From the NCBI RefSeq assembly GCF_018595685.2, contig NZ_CP092334.1, forward strand, positions 958,001 through 1,022,000: a DNA stretch of 64,000 bases, read 5' to 3'. The DNA comes from Flavihumibacter rivuli. GTDB lineage: Bacteria > Bacteroidota > Bacteroidia > Chitinophagales > Chitinophagaceae. This document shows, piece after piece, positions 43,444 through 51,345 of the stretch (position 1 is its first letter; each line of letters starts with the position of its first letter). Both the position numbers and the translations under genes were made by a program. Under the pieces are notes generated by a model. That model did not search any database and had not been told where the DNA came from. It worked only from the letters and a program-made list of their open reading frames with translations.

Positions 43444-44883
43444 ATGTCTACTTGCTATGAAGACCTTGCCAGTGAGTTGAACAGGATAGATGAGTTAATG
43501 GTCAAATCGGAGTCGGATTTTCGCAACCTCCTGGACAATGTCCATCCCCGGCAATATAAAAACGCGGTCAACCTCCTGCACTATCTAACTTTAAGGAATA
43601 TTGATATCCGTGCCCTGCAGGATGCCCTGCATTCCGCGGGTCTTTCTTCCCTGGCAAGTTCTGAAAGTCATATAAGGGGACAGGTCATTGCGATCTCACA
43701 AAGACTAGGAATAGAAAAGACCAGGCCCGATGATGTTTTCAGTTTTGAAACGGGTAAACTATCCCTGGCCCAAAAATCGGCAACCTTATTTGGCACAAAG
43801 GAGTACACCAATATACCCTATATCATGGTCACCTTTGATACAACAATGGCGGAAGACTATGATAAGGTCAAAAACCTGGTACTATCGGGAATGAATATTG
43901 CCCGGATCAATTGTGCACATGATCAGGAAGAAATCTGGCTGAGGATGATCCGCCATGTAAAGCGGGCCACCGAAGAAACTGGAATAGGATGCAAGGTCTA
44001 CATGGACCTGGCCGGGCCTAAGATCAGGACCCTTACGCGCGATAAGAAAAAAGTGGATGTTAAGGAAGGAGACCGGCTTTGGCTAGCAGATCAGCAACAT
44101 ATGGACGAAGGCAAGAAGACCATAGGTTGTACGGTACCAGGCATAGCGGAACAAGTGAAACCAGGTCACCGGGTCCTTTTCGATGACGGCCTGATCGAAG
44201 CTTTCGTTGAAAAAACGGAACACGATCGTATCCGTATCAAGATCCTCCGCATTTCTTCCGGCAAACCTTATATAAAACATGAAAAAGGAATCAATTTCCC
44301 GGATTCATCCCTCTCCATTCCCGCATTGACCGACTTTGATAAAAAATGCCTTCCCTTTATTGTAAAAAATGCTGACTTACTGGGCTATTCTTTCGTGAAA
44401 CAACCCACAGACCTGCTTGAACTAAGGGAATTATTGCAAGACAACCAGGCATTGGGATTGATCATCAAAATCGAAACCCCTGAGGCGGTAAAGAATTTGC
44501 CGGCACTGCTTTTCTGCGGCATGAAACAGGAAAGGCTGGGTATCATGATCGCTAGGGGAGACCTGGCGGTAGAGATCGGTTTTGAGCGGATGAGTGAGAT
44601 CCAGGAAGAGATACTCTGGATCTGCGAGGCCGCTCACGTGCCGGTGATCTGGGCTACACAGGTTTTGGAAAGCCTGAATAAGTCAGGGGTTGCAACCAGG
44701 TCAGAGGTGACCGATGCTTCACACGCTGCCATGGCGGATTGTGTAATGATCAACAAGGGTGAGTTCATGATCAGGACCATGGAGACATTGAAGGATATAC
44801 TCCTGCGTAGTGGTGGGCATCATTTAAAGAAGCGGTATACTTTCCGGCCCCTTGCTATTGCCAGGAGGTTTATTGGTACTTGA
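43444..44883 (+). CDS. pyruvate kinase-like protein with N-terminal extension
   Basis: 479 residues. Residues about 1-120 are a helical extension absent from ordinary pyruvate kinase. The kinase-like barrel starts at YIMVTFDT. Family motifs are present but altered: ARINCAHD (normally RxNxSH), DLAGPKIRT, IIKIETPEA (holding the catalytic-type Lys), MIARGDLAVEIG, WATQVLES, ATRSEVTDASHA and, at the end, MINKGEF instead of MLSGETA. The C-terminal allosteric domain is missing. Phosphoenolpyruvate chemistry is plausible but unproven. A RibD-like gene follows. Confidence 0.75.
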   Translation: MSTCYEDLASELNRIDELMVKSESDFRNLLDNVHPRQYKNAVNLLHYLTLRNIDIRALQDALHSAGLSSLASSESHIRGQVIAISQRLGIEKTRPDDVFSFETGKLSLAQKSATLFGTKEYTNIPYIMVTFDTTMAEDYDKVKNLVLSGMNIARINCAHDQEEIWLRMIRHVKRATEETGIGCKVYMDLAGPKIRTLTRDKKKVDVKEGDRLWLADQQHMDEGKKTIGCTVPGIAEQVKPGHRVLFDDGLIEAFVEKTEHDRIRIKILRISSGKPYIKHEKGINFPDSSLSIPALTDFDKKCLPFIVKNADLLGYSFVKQPTDLLELRELLQDNQALGLIIKIETPEAVKNLPALLFCGMKQERLGIMIARGDLAVEIGFERMSEIQEEILWICEAAHVPVIWATQVLESLNKSGVATRSEVTDASHAAMADCVMINKGEFMIRTMETLKDILLRSGGHHLKKRYTFRPLAIARRFIGT

Positions 44884-44967
44884 TTACCCTTAGGTGGACG
44901 CGTTCCATCATTTCCTAATTTAGTCCGTCCATGATTATAGTTAATAGCCGATGTAAAATTGTTCCGT

Positions 44968-45672
44968 ATGAAGCCATATGTCATTTGTCATAGCCTGGGA
45001 TCTGTAGATGGTAAGATCAAACAGGATATCTGGGGTTATTCAGACCACCACAAATATTTTGAAGAGCCCGCAGCAAAGATCAAGGCTGATGCCTGGTTAG
45101 TGGGAAGGGTGACCATGCAGGAATTTTGCAGCAAGAAGAAACATCCCCTGAAAAAGGGGAGGCTCAATATTCCTAAAACAGATTACGTTGCCCAATACAA
45201 AACCAAAACATTTGCAGTGGTGATAGACCCTTCCGGGAAATGCCAATGGGATACCAATATGGTTTCTACTGAACATGTGATAGAAGTTTTGACTGAAAAG
45301 GTCCCTGCTGCCTATCTCGATCACCTGCGATCCAAACAGGTTTCCTACATCTTTGGGGGCAAGACCAGGATTGACCTTGAGCTGGTGCTGGAAAAACTGA
45401 ACAGTCTTTTTGGCATCAAGGTGGTGAGGATAGATGGAGGCGGGCATGTTAATGGTTCCTTCCTTAAGGCCGGACTGATCGATGAATTCAGCTTTGTATT
45501 GGCTCCTATTGCAGACGGAACCATTGGCGCGCTTACTGTTTTTGAAGTGGAAAAAGGTTACGGGAAAAGAATGGCAACAAGGCTGCAACTACAATCGGTA
45601 AAGAAGATCTTTGACGATTTCCTCTGGATAAGGTACAAAGTACTGAGGTCTGCTACCTCCCCCAAAGGTTAA
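44968..45672 (+). CDS. RibD C-terminal-like reductase
   Basis: 234 residues from ATG 44968. A TTG three codons upstream is less likely. The dihydrofolate-reductase-like fold is seen from VICHSLGSVDGKI, DAWLVGRVTM, FAVVIDPSGKCQWD and the NADPH-loop region VVRIDGGGHVNGSFLKAGLIDEFSFVLAPIADG. The family includes the riboflavin-pathway reductase domain of RibD and many stand-alone relatives. No deaminase domain is present, so a direct role in riboflavin synthesis is only one option. It follows the pyruvate-kinase-like gene by 84 nt. Confidence 0.8.
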   Translation: MKPYVICHSLGSVDGKIKQDIWGYSDHHKYFEEPAAKIKADAWLVGRVTMQEFCSKKKHPLKKGRLNIPKTDYVAQYKTKTFAVVIDPSGKCQWDTNMVSTEHVIEVLTEKVPAAYLDHLRSKQVSYIFGGKTRIDLELVLEKLNSLFGIKVVRIDGGGHVNGSFLKAGLIDEFSFVLAPIADGTIGALTVFEVEKGYGKRMATRLQLQSVKKIFDDFLWIRYKVLRSATSPKG

Positions 45673-45698
45673 CCGGATTTCCCAAAGGGGGTTAGGTC

Positions 45699-45736
45699 TA
45701 CTGGATAAGCGGTGATTTTTTCATCAGTATCCAGTA
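45699..45736 (+). promoter_or_regulatory. 9-bp inverted repeat upstream of galK
   Basis: TACTGGATA (45699-45707) and TATCCAGTA (45728-45736) are perfect inverted repeats, with an inner GGTGA/TCATC stem around a T5 loop. The repeat ends 24 nt before the galK ATG. It could be an operator or an mRNA hairpin. No regulator is identified. Confidence 0.45.
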
Positions 45737-45760
45737 AATTAGCGAAGCAAGCAACGATTC

Positions 45761-47017
45761 ATGACCAACCAAAACTACGAGGCCGGGCTGGAGCAGCCGG
45801 GCTATGCATCCATGCTAAGAGTGTGGAATGCCTTTACCCGCCATTTTGAAACCAGCCCTACGCTGATTGCCCGCTCACCCGGCAGGATCAACCTGATTGG
45901 CGAACATACGGATTACAATAAGGGTTTTGTGCTTCCCGCGGCCATCGATAAACAGGTCTTTGTGGCCATTCGCAAAAGGGAAGATAGGCAACTGAGGTAC
46001 CTGGCAGTGGACCTGGAGGATCAATACCAGGGCACCCTAGGTAACTTGGTGAGGTCACCCAAACTTTGGCCCGATTACCTCAATGGCGTAGTTGACCAGT
46101 TCCTGAAAAAGGGACTAAACCTGACAGGATTGGATATTGCGATAGGAGGGGATATCCCATCCGGCGCAGGTTTGTCTTCCTCGGCAGCCATTGAATGCGC
46201 AACCGCATTTGCCCTCAATAAACTATTCCTTTTCGAGCTCGACAGGTTGGAATTGGTCAGGTTGGCGCAAGCAGCCGAAAACCAATTTGTGGGGGTGAAT
46301 TGCGGTATCATGGACCAGTTCGCCAGTATGTTCGGGGTGGCCGATCATGCCATCATGCTGGATTGCAAGACCCTCAAATATGAATATGTTCCCCTGAACC
46401 TTCGGCAGAATGCGATCCTGCTGCTGGACACCGGGGTAAAGCACTCCCTTGCTTCGGGAGAATACAATCTCCGCAGGCAGCAATGTGAAGAAGGGGTAAA
46501 GGCGCTACAACAGGTCTATCCACAGGTGGAAAGCCTTCGTGATGTCAACCGTGCCATGATCGAATACAACCTGAAAGGTATGGTCAGCGAACTGATCTAT
46601 AACCGCTGCAAATATGTGGTGGAGGAAAATCTTCGCCTGCAGGTGGGGTGTGAAGCATTGCGCCGCAATGACCTTTCGTTCTTTGGTAAGCGCATGTTTG
46701 CTTCCCACCAGGGCCTTAGTAAATTATATGAGGTCAGCTGTCCGGAATTGGATTACCTGGTAGAACTGGCCAGGAATGAGCCTTCGGTACTGGGGGCACG
46801 GATGATGGGTGGTGGCTTTGGCGGTTGTACCATTAACATAGTGAAAAAAACAGCATTGGAAGAAGTCATCCATAACATCAGCAAGGCTTATAAGGACAAG
46901 TTCGGACAAGTTCCTGCTGCCCATGTTTGCAGCATCAGTGAGGGCACTTCACTGGTAAAGCCTCCCTTAGCTAAACAGGAAGCAGAACCGAAAAAGGACG
47001 GAGTTAAAAAGAAATAG
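45761..47017 (+). CDS. galK: galactokinase
   Basis: 418 residues. All three GHMP-kinase motifs are present: GRINLIGEHTDYN (41-53, the galactokinase signature), GAGLSSSAA (about 135-143, phosphate-binding loop) and MMGGGFGGCTI (about 350). It phosphorylates alpha-D-galactose to galactose-1-phosphate in the Leloir pathway. The last 20 residues are a charged tail (KQEAEPKKDGVKKK) beyond the normal end. No galT or galE is next to it. A perfect inverted repeat lies in its upstream region. The Rrf2 gene follows by 17 nt. Confidence 0.95.
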   Translation: MTNQNYEAGLEQPGYASMLRVWNAFTRHFETSPTLIARSPGRINLIGEHTDYNKGFVLPAAIDKQVFVAIRKREDRQLRYLAVDLEDQYQGTLGNLVRSPKLWPDYLNGVVDQFLKKGLNLTGLDIAIGGDIPSGAGLSSSAAIECATAFALNKLFLFELDRLELVRLAQAAENQFVGVNCGIMDQFASMFGVADHAIMLDCKTLKYEYVPLNLRQNAILLLDTGVKHSLASGEYNLRRQQCEEGVKALQQVYPQVESLRDVNRAMIEYNLKGMVSELIYNRCKYVVEENLRLQVGCEALRRNDLSFFGKRMFASHQGLSKLYEVSCPELDYLVELARNEPSVLGARMMGGGFGGCTINIVKKTALEEVIHNISKAYKDKFGQVPAAHVCSISEGTSLVKPPLAKQEAEPKKDGVKKK

Positions 47018-47034
47018 TATTTTTCGGTCTACTT

Positions 47035-47481
47035 ATGTTGTCCGCAAAAGCACAATACGCCATCCATGCACTAACCTATCTTGGTGAACATTACCAGCAA
47101 GGGTTCATCCCCATTAACCAGATCGCCGAAAAGCGAAAGATACCGGGAAAGTTTCTCGAGGCCATCCTGCTGGAATTGAAGAAGGCAGGCGTATTGGGTA
47201 GCAAGGCCGGGAAACATGGTGGTTATTACCTCACCCGGCATCCCAGGGAAATCCCCATGGTACTCATCCTTCGCTTGATGGATGGTCCAATAGCACTACT
47301 ACCTTGTGTGAGCAAAATGTTCTACGAACCCTGCAGACTCTGTCCCTACCCGGAGGAAAGCTGTAATATCCGCAGGATATTCCTGGAAGTAAGGGACGCT
47401 ACCCTCAAAGTCATCGAAGGAAAGACCCTCCAGGACCTCATGAATCCGGGAACATTGCTGGAAGGGGATTTCATTATTTAA
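47035..47481 (+). CDS. Rrf2 family transcriptional regulator
   Basis: 148 residues. The N-terminal winged helix is typical (MLSAKAQYAIHALTYLG, IPINQIAEKRKIPGKFLEAILLELKKAGVLGSKAGKHGGYYL). The sensor part has four Cys in LPCVSKMFYEPCRLC...ESC. This could hold an Fe-S cluster, as in IscR or NsrR, though the spacing differs from classical IscR. CymR, another Rrf2 protein, controls cysteine metabolism, and this gene lies directly upstream of the sulfur operon, so control of that operon is a reasonable inference. It is 17 nt downstream of galK and probably read through from it. Confidence 0.87.
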   Translation: MLSAKAQYAIHALTYLGEHYQQGFIPINQIAEKRKIPGKFLEAILLELKKAGVLGSKAGKHGGYYLTRHPREIPMVLILRLMDGPIALLPCVSKMFYEPCRLCPYPEESCNIRRIFLEVRDATLKVIEGKTLQDLMNPGTLLEGDFII

Positions 47482-47574
47482 CCATTATTTATTGCAAATC
47501 AATACTATATAATTTATTTTATTTTTTATTTTTATTACCCCTATTAAAACAATAGGAATTATAGATATTATGAC

Positions 47575-47582
47575 TATTTTTG
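47575..47582 (+). promoter_or_regulatory. -7 promoter box of the sulfur-assimilation operon
   Basis: TATTTTTG matches TAnnTTTG. The expected -33 position (47552-47555) reads ATAG rather than TTTG, so the promoter may need an activator. Transcription would begin near 47586-47589. The 70 bp before it are very A+T-rich. Confidence 0.55.
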
Positions 47583-47586
47583 GTTC

Positions 47587-47655
47587 ATGAAATCAGCTCA
47601 TCGCAATATGACATCCTGTTGCATTAACCTATTTAGAGAAGGGCTATTCATTTAA
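47587..47655 (+). CDS. putative cysteine-codon leader peptide
   Basis: A 22-codon ORF ending at TAA 47653-47655. An internal ATG at 47608 gives the shorter product MTSCCINLFREGLFI. The two adjacent cysteine codons TGT TGC lie at 47617-47622. With the promoter box ending at 47582, either ATG could be the true start: the first would be nearly leaderless, the second has about 20 nt of leader. The ORF lies upstream of an intrinsic terminator that itself precedes the cysteine operon. By analogy with amino-acid leader peptides, ribosome stalling at the Cys codons would report low Cys-tRNA. Inferred, not recognised as a known family. Confidence 0.5.
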   Translation: MKSAHRNMTSCCINLFREGLFI

Positions 47656-47677
47656 TAAAACCACAAAAAGATCAATG

Positions 47678-47708
47678 AACGCCCATCCGAGCAGGAGGGC
47701 GTTTTTTT
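47678..47708 (+). terminator. intrinsic terminator / putative attenuator before cysJ
   Basis: AACGCCC (47678-47684) pairs with GGGCGTT (47697-47703), with inner TCC/GGA pairs, and T7 follows. It ends 11 nt before the cysJ ATG, so it lies inside the operon leader. GGGC at 47641-47644, within the leader ORF, could pair with GCCC at 47681-47684 and disrupt it. Confidence 0.82.
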
Positions 47709-47719
47709 AAATAGATCAT

Positions 47720-49582
47720 ATGAGCAGTGCAAACCAAACATTACCCGCAGCATTATTCTCCAGCAGTGAGCAGGAGCAGGTAAGACAACTGCTGCAAAAT
47801 TTCTCCAACCAGCAGTTGCAATGGCTGGCAGGATACCTGACGGGATTACAGCATAGTAACCAGCAATTGCTGAACCTGATCAACAGGATACCGGTAGCCC
47901 AGGAAGGCATATCCAATGAGCCCATTGTGCAGAAGGAATCGATCACCGTTCTATACGGCTCCAAAAGTGGTAACGGTAAAGCGGTTGCCAAGAACCTGCA
48001 CGATAAACTGATAGCAAGAGGCTATACCGCTACCCTCCAAAATATGGGCCAGTACCAGCCTTCGAAACTGAAAGATGAAAAATGGTTGCTCGTTGTGGTG
48101 AGCACCCATGGCGAAGGCGATCCTCCCCCAACCGCTGAAGACCTGCATGCGTTTATCCATACCCGTAAGGCCCCGAAATTGAGTGAAACAAGGTATGCTG
48201 TCCTCGCGCTTGGTGATAAAAGCTATGCCAGTTTCTGCCAGACAGGAAAGGATTTTGACAAACGTTTGGGTGAACTGGGTGGCCAAAAAGTATTGGAAAG
48301 GGTGGATGCCGATGTTGATTTTGAAGAGACAGCAGAGCAATGGATCGAATCGGTGATCGCCAAGGTACAACAGGAGTTTGGCGCATCAACCGGCCAGGCC
48401 CAACCGCTTAGGGAACAAAGTTCCAATGGATCGGTAAAAACCGCTGCCCCTGCTGTTAAATACAACCGCAAGAATCCTTTCGAAGCCACCGTGCTGGAAA
48501 AGGTCCAACTGAATGGCAGGGGATCTGCCAAGCAAACCTTCCATATTGAACTGTCGCTGGAAGGTAGTGGCTTAAGCTACCAACCTGGTGACACCCTTGG
48601 CTTGATCGTAGAGAACGACACCAGCCTGGTTCAGACCATTATTGAGAAAATGGGTTGGGACGGAAACCTGTTGTTGAATCGTAAGGAAGAATTGGTAAGC
48701 CTACAGGACTTCCTGACCAAACAGGCTGAATTGACCACTATAAGCGGGGTCTTCCTGCAACAATACGCTTCTTATGTGAATGACCCGGCCCTGGCCCATT
48801 CACTGCAAAATACCCTCCAAGACAAAACCGCATTGGGAGAATTTGTTTATGGCAAGGATGTATTGGATATCCTCATTGCCTATCCTTCCTCTATCAGTCC
48901 TGCACAGTTTGCAGATGCCGTGCTACCCCTGCAGGCCAGGCTTTATTCCATAGCCAGTTCCATAACCGCACACCCCGATGAAGTGCATATTACGGTGGGC
49001 AAGGTGCAGTACACCAATAATAACAGGCTACATAAAGGTGTGGCATCTAACCACATCGCTGATAAACTGGAGATCGGCTCCAATGTAAAGGTGTTCATTG
49101 AAAAGAATGAATCCTTCCGCCTTCCGGAAAATGCCGAAAGCCCGATCATCATGATCGGTCCCGGTACTGGCATTGCGCCTTTCCGTGCATTCGTGGAAGA
49201 AAGGGCTGAAACCGGCGTCAATGGTAAATCCTGGCTCTTCTTCGGAGACCAGCATTTCACCACCGATTTCCTTTACCAGCTGGAATGGCAACGATTCCTG
49301 AAACAGGGTTCACTGACCAAAATGAATACAGCCTTTTCGCGCGATACCGATAAGAAGATTTACGTACAAACCAGGATGAAGCAGCATGCTTCAGAGTTAT
49401 TCCAATGGCTGGAAGAAGGTGCAACCATCTATGTGTGTGGCGATGCCAAGCGCATGGCTAAGGATGTGAGGCAAACCTGGATCGACATTGTTCAACAGGA
49501 AGGTAATCGCAATGTAGAGGAAGCAGCTGAATACATAAAGCAATTGATCAAATCTGGCCGTTACCAGGAAGATGTTTACTAA
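47720..49582 (+). CDS. cysJ: sulfite reductase flavoprotein subunit (CysJ-type diflavin reductase)
   Basis: 620 residues. After about 70 residues of N-terminal helix comes a flavodoxin-like FMN domain (LYGSKSGNGKAVAKNL, STHGEGDPPP, ALGDKSYASF). A linker leads to the FAD domain, with ARLYSIASS near 407 (RxYS), and then the NADPH domain (IGPGTGIAPFRAF near 480, and VCGDAKRMAKDV). The C-terminal residue is Tyr, which usually stacks on FAD. It passes electrons from NADPH to the siroheme subunit CysI, encoded 42 nt downstream. Slightly longer than E. coli CysJ (599). First structural gene of the operon. Confidence 0.93.
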   Translation: MSSANQTLPAALFSSSEQEQVRQLLQNFSNQQLQWLAGYLTGLQHSNQQLLNLINRIPVAQEGISNEPIVQKESITVLYGSKSGNGKAVAKNLHDKLIARGYTATLQNMGQYQPSKLKDEKWLLVVVSTHGEGDPPPTAEDLHAFIHTRKAPKLSETRYAVLALGDKSYASFCQTGKDFDKRLGELGGQKVLERVDADVDFEETAEQWIESVIAKVQQEFGASTGQAQPLREQSSNGSVKTAAPAVKYNRKNPFEATVLEKVQLNGRGSAKQTFHIELSLEGSGLSYQPGDTLGLIVENDTSLVQTIIEKMGWDGNLLLNRKEELVSLQDFLTKQAELTTISGVFLQQYASYVNDPALAHSLQNTLQDKTALGEFVYGKDVLDILIAYPSSISPAQFADAVLPLQARLYSIASSITAHPDEVHITVGKVQYTNNNRLHKGVASNHIADKLEIGSNVKVFIEKNESFRLPENAESPIIMIGPGTGIAPFRAFVEERAETGVNGKSWLFFGDQHFTTDFLYQLEWQRFLKQGSLTKMNTAFSRDTDKKIYVQTRMKQHASELFQWLEEGATIYVCGDAKRMAKDVRQTWIDIVQQEGNRNVEEAAEYIKQLIKSGRYQEDVY

Positions 49583-49624
49583 AGACAAAATGCTTAATCA
49601 TCTCATTCAAACTGTATAATATCC

Positions 49625-51343
49625 ATGTCACTCAATCAGGATAAATCAAAACTTAGTGAAGTAGAACACATCAAGGAAGCCAGTAATTACCTTGAAGGCA
49701 CCCTGCCGGATAGTTTAAAGGACGAACTGACTGGAAACCTTTTTGCTCAGGACCAGCAATTGATCAAGTTCCATGGCAGTTATGTGCAAAGCGACAGGGA
49801 ACTGGAAAAGGAAAGGAAGGCCCAAAAACTGGAACCCCTCTATTCCTTTATGATCAGGGTAAGGGTACCGGGAGGTATTGCTACTCCCCAGCAATGGGTG
49901 GCCCTGGATGACCTGGCGAACAAGTACGGCAACCCGACACTTAAGCTAACAACGCGACAGGCTTTTGAGTTGCATGGTATCCTGAAACATAATCTCAAGC
50001 CAACCATCAGGGAGATCAACGAAACACTCCTGAGCACTATCGCAGCCTGTGGTGACGTGAACAGGAATGTCATGAACACGGTCAATCCCTACACCTCCGC
50101 CATCCATGATGATGTACAGGCCGTAGCACAGGCCATCAGCGACCACCTCAATCCAAGGACCACGGCTTATTACAAGATATGGCTGAATGATGAGGAAGTA
50201 GGCGGCTCCGGTGTCCAGGAAGAGGAAATTGACGAACCCATTTATGGGAAAACCTATTTGCCCAGGAAATTCAAGATCACCCTGGCTATCCCGCCCTATA
50301 ACGATACCGATGTATTTGCGCACGACATAGGCCTGATCGCCATTGAAGACAACGGTAAACTAGCCGGCTTCAATTTTTCCGTTGGCGGGGGCATGGGCAT
50401 GACCTTCGGCGATGAAGGCACTTATCCCAGGTTGGGTAACGTTATTGGTTATGCGCCGGTAGATAAGGCAGTGGATGTTTGTGAGAAGATCGTGACCATT
50501 CAGCGCGACTATGGCAACAGGGAGAACAGGAGGTATTCCCGTTTCAAATATACTGTTGACCGCATGGGCCTGGAATTCATCAAAACAGAATTGAATAAAC
50601 GCCTGGGTTATGACCTGGAACCGGCAAAGCCCTTCAAATTCACCACCAATGGCGACAGTTATGGATGGGTTAAAGGGGTGAGTGGGAAATGGTTCAATAC
50701 ACTGTACATAGAACATGGAAGGGTAAGGGATTTTGAAGATTATCCCCTGAAAAAGGGATTGAGGGCCATAGCAGAAGTGCTGGACGGGGATTTCAGGCTG
50801 ACAGGAAACCAGAATGTGGTGATCGGTAATGTATCGGAAGAGCAGAAGCCCCAGATAGAAGCATTACTACAGCAATATGGGATCGCACAACACCAGGAAG
50901 TAACCAATTTGCACCAGCATTCACTCGCCTGTGTGGCGCTTAATCTTTGCCCACTGGCCAATGCAGAAGGGGAAAGGTACCTGCCCACCCTGGTAAGCAA
51001 GATTCATGCGCTGCTGTCTGCACATGGTATTGGTGAGCAAGCTATCACCATCCGGATGACGGGCTGCCCCAATGGATGTGGAAGGCCTTACCTCGGTGAG
51101 ATCGGTTTTGTAGGACGTGCTCCGGGAAAATACAATCTATACCTGGGGGCATCTTTCAATGGCGATCGCCTGAACGTATTGTACAGGGAAGCCCTGACAG
51201 AAGAAGAGATCCTGGCTACCCTTGATCCGATCATCGGTCAATACGCAAAAGAGAAAGCAGAAGGGGAACATTTCGGTGATTTCCTTTTAAGGAAAGGGAT
51301 TGTCAACCCCCATTACAATAAATCAGATTTCCATAGCAGTTGA
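49625..51343 (+). CDS. cysI: assimilatory sulfite reductase hemoprotein subunit
   Basis: 572 residues, the normal length. The siroheme/4Fe-4S cysteines are C436-x5-C442 (CVALNLCPLA) and C481-x3-C485 (TGCPNGCGRP), the standard pattern. Substrate-binding arginines lie in TLKLTTRQAFELHG and in IRVRVPGG. It reduces sulfite to sulfide by six electrons in the cytoplasm, with electrons from the preceding flavoprotein. NADPH use is inferred from that partner. Its siroheme would come from enzymes encoded in the same operon (hemA, cobA and the CysG-like fusion). Confidence 0.96.
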   Translation: MSLNQDKSKLSEVEHIKEASNYLEGTLPDSLKDELTGNLFAQDQQLIKFHGSYVQSDRELEKERKAQKLEPLYSFMIRVRVPGGIATPQQWVALDDLANKYGNPTLKLTTRQAFELHGILKHNLKPTIREINETLLSTIAACGDVNRNVMNTVNPYTSAIHDDVQAVAQAISDHLNPRTTAYYKIWLNDEEVGGSGVQEEEIDEPIYGKTYLPRKFKITLAIPPYNDTDVFAHDIGLIAIEDNGKLAGFNFSVGGGMGMTFGDEGTYPRLGNVIGYAPVDKAVDVCEKIVTIQRDYGNRENRRYSRFKYTVDRMGLEFIKTELNKRLGYDLEPAKPFKFTTNGDSYGWVKGVSGKWFNTLYIEHGRVRDFEDYPLKKGLRAIAEVLDGDFRLTGNQNVVIGNVSEEQKPQIEALLQQYGIAQHQEVTNLHQHSLACVALNLCPLANAEGERYLPTLVSKIHALLSAHGIGEQAITIRMTGCPNGCGRPYLGEIGFVGRAPGKYNLYLGASFNGDRLNVLYREALTEEEILATLDPIIGQYAKEKAEGEHFGDFLLRKGIVNPHYNKSDFHSS

Positions 51344-51345
51344 AC

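Noticed and set aside
47586..47720. SAM riboswitch (S-box or SAM-II) upstream of the sulfur operon
   Set aside because: I looked for the conserved S-box and SAM-II cores and found neither. A terminator and a Cys-codon ORF explain the leader better.
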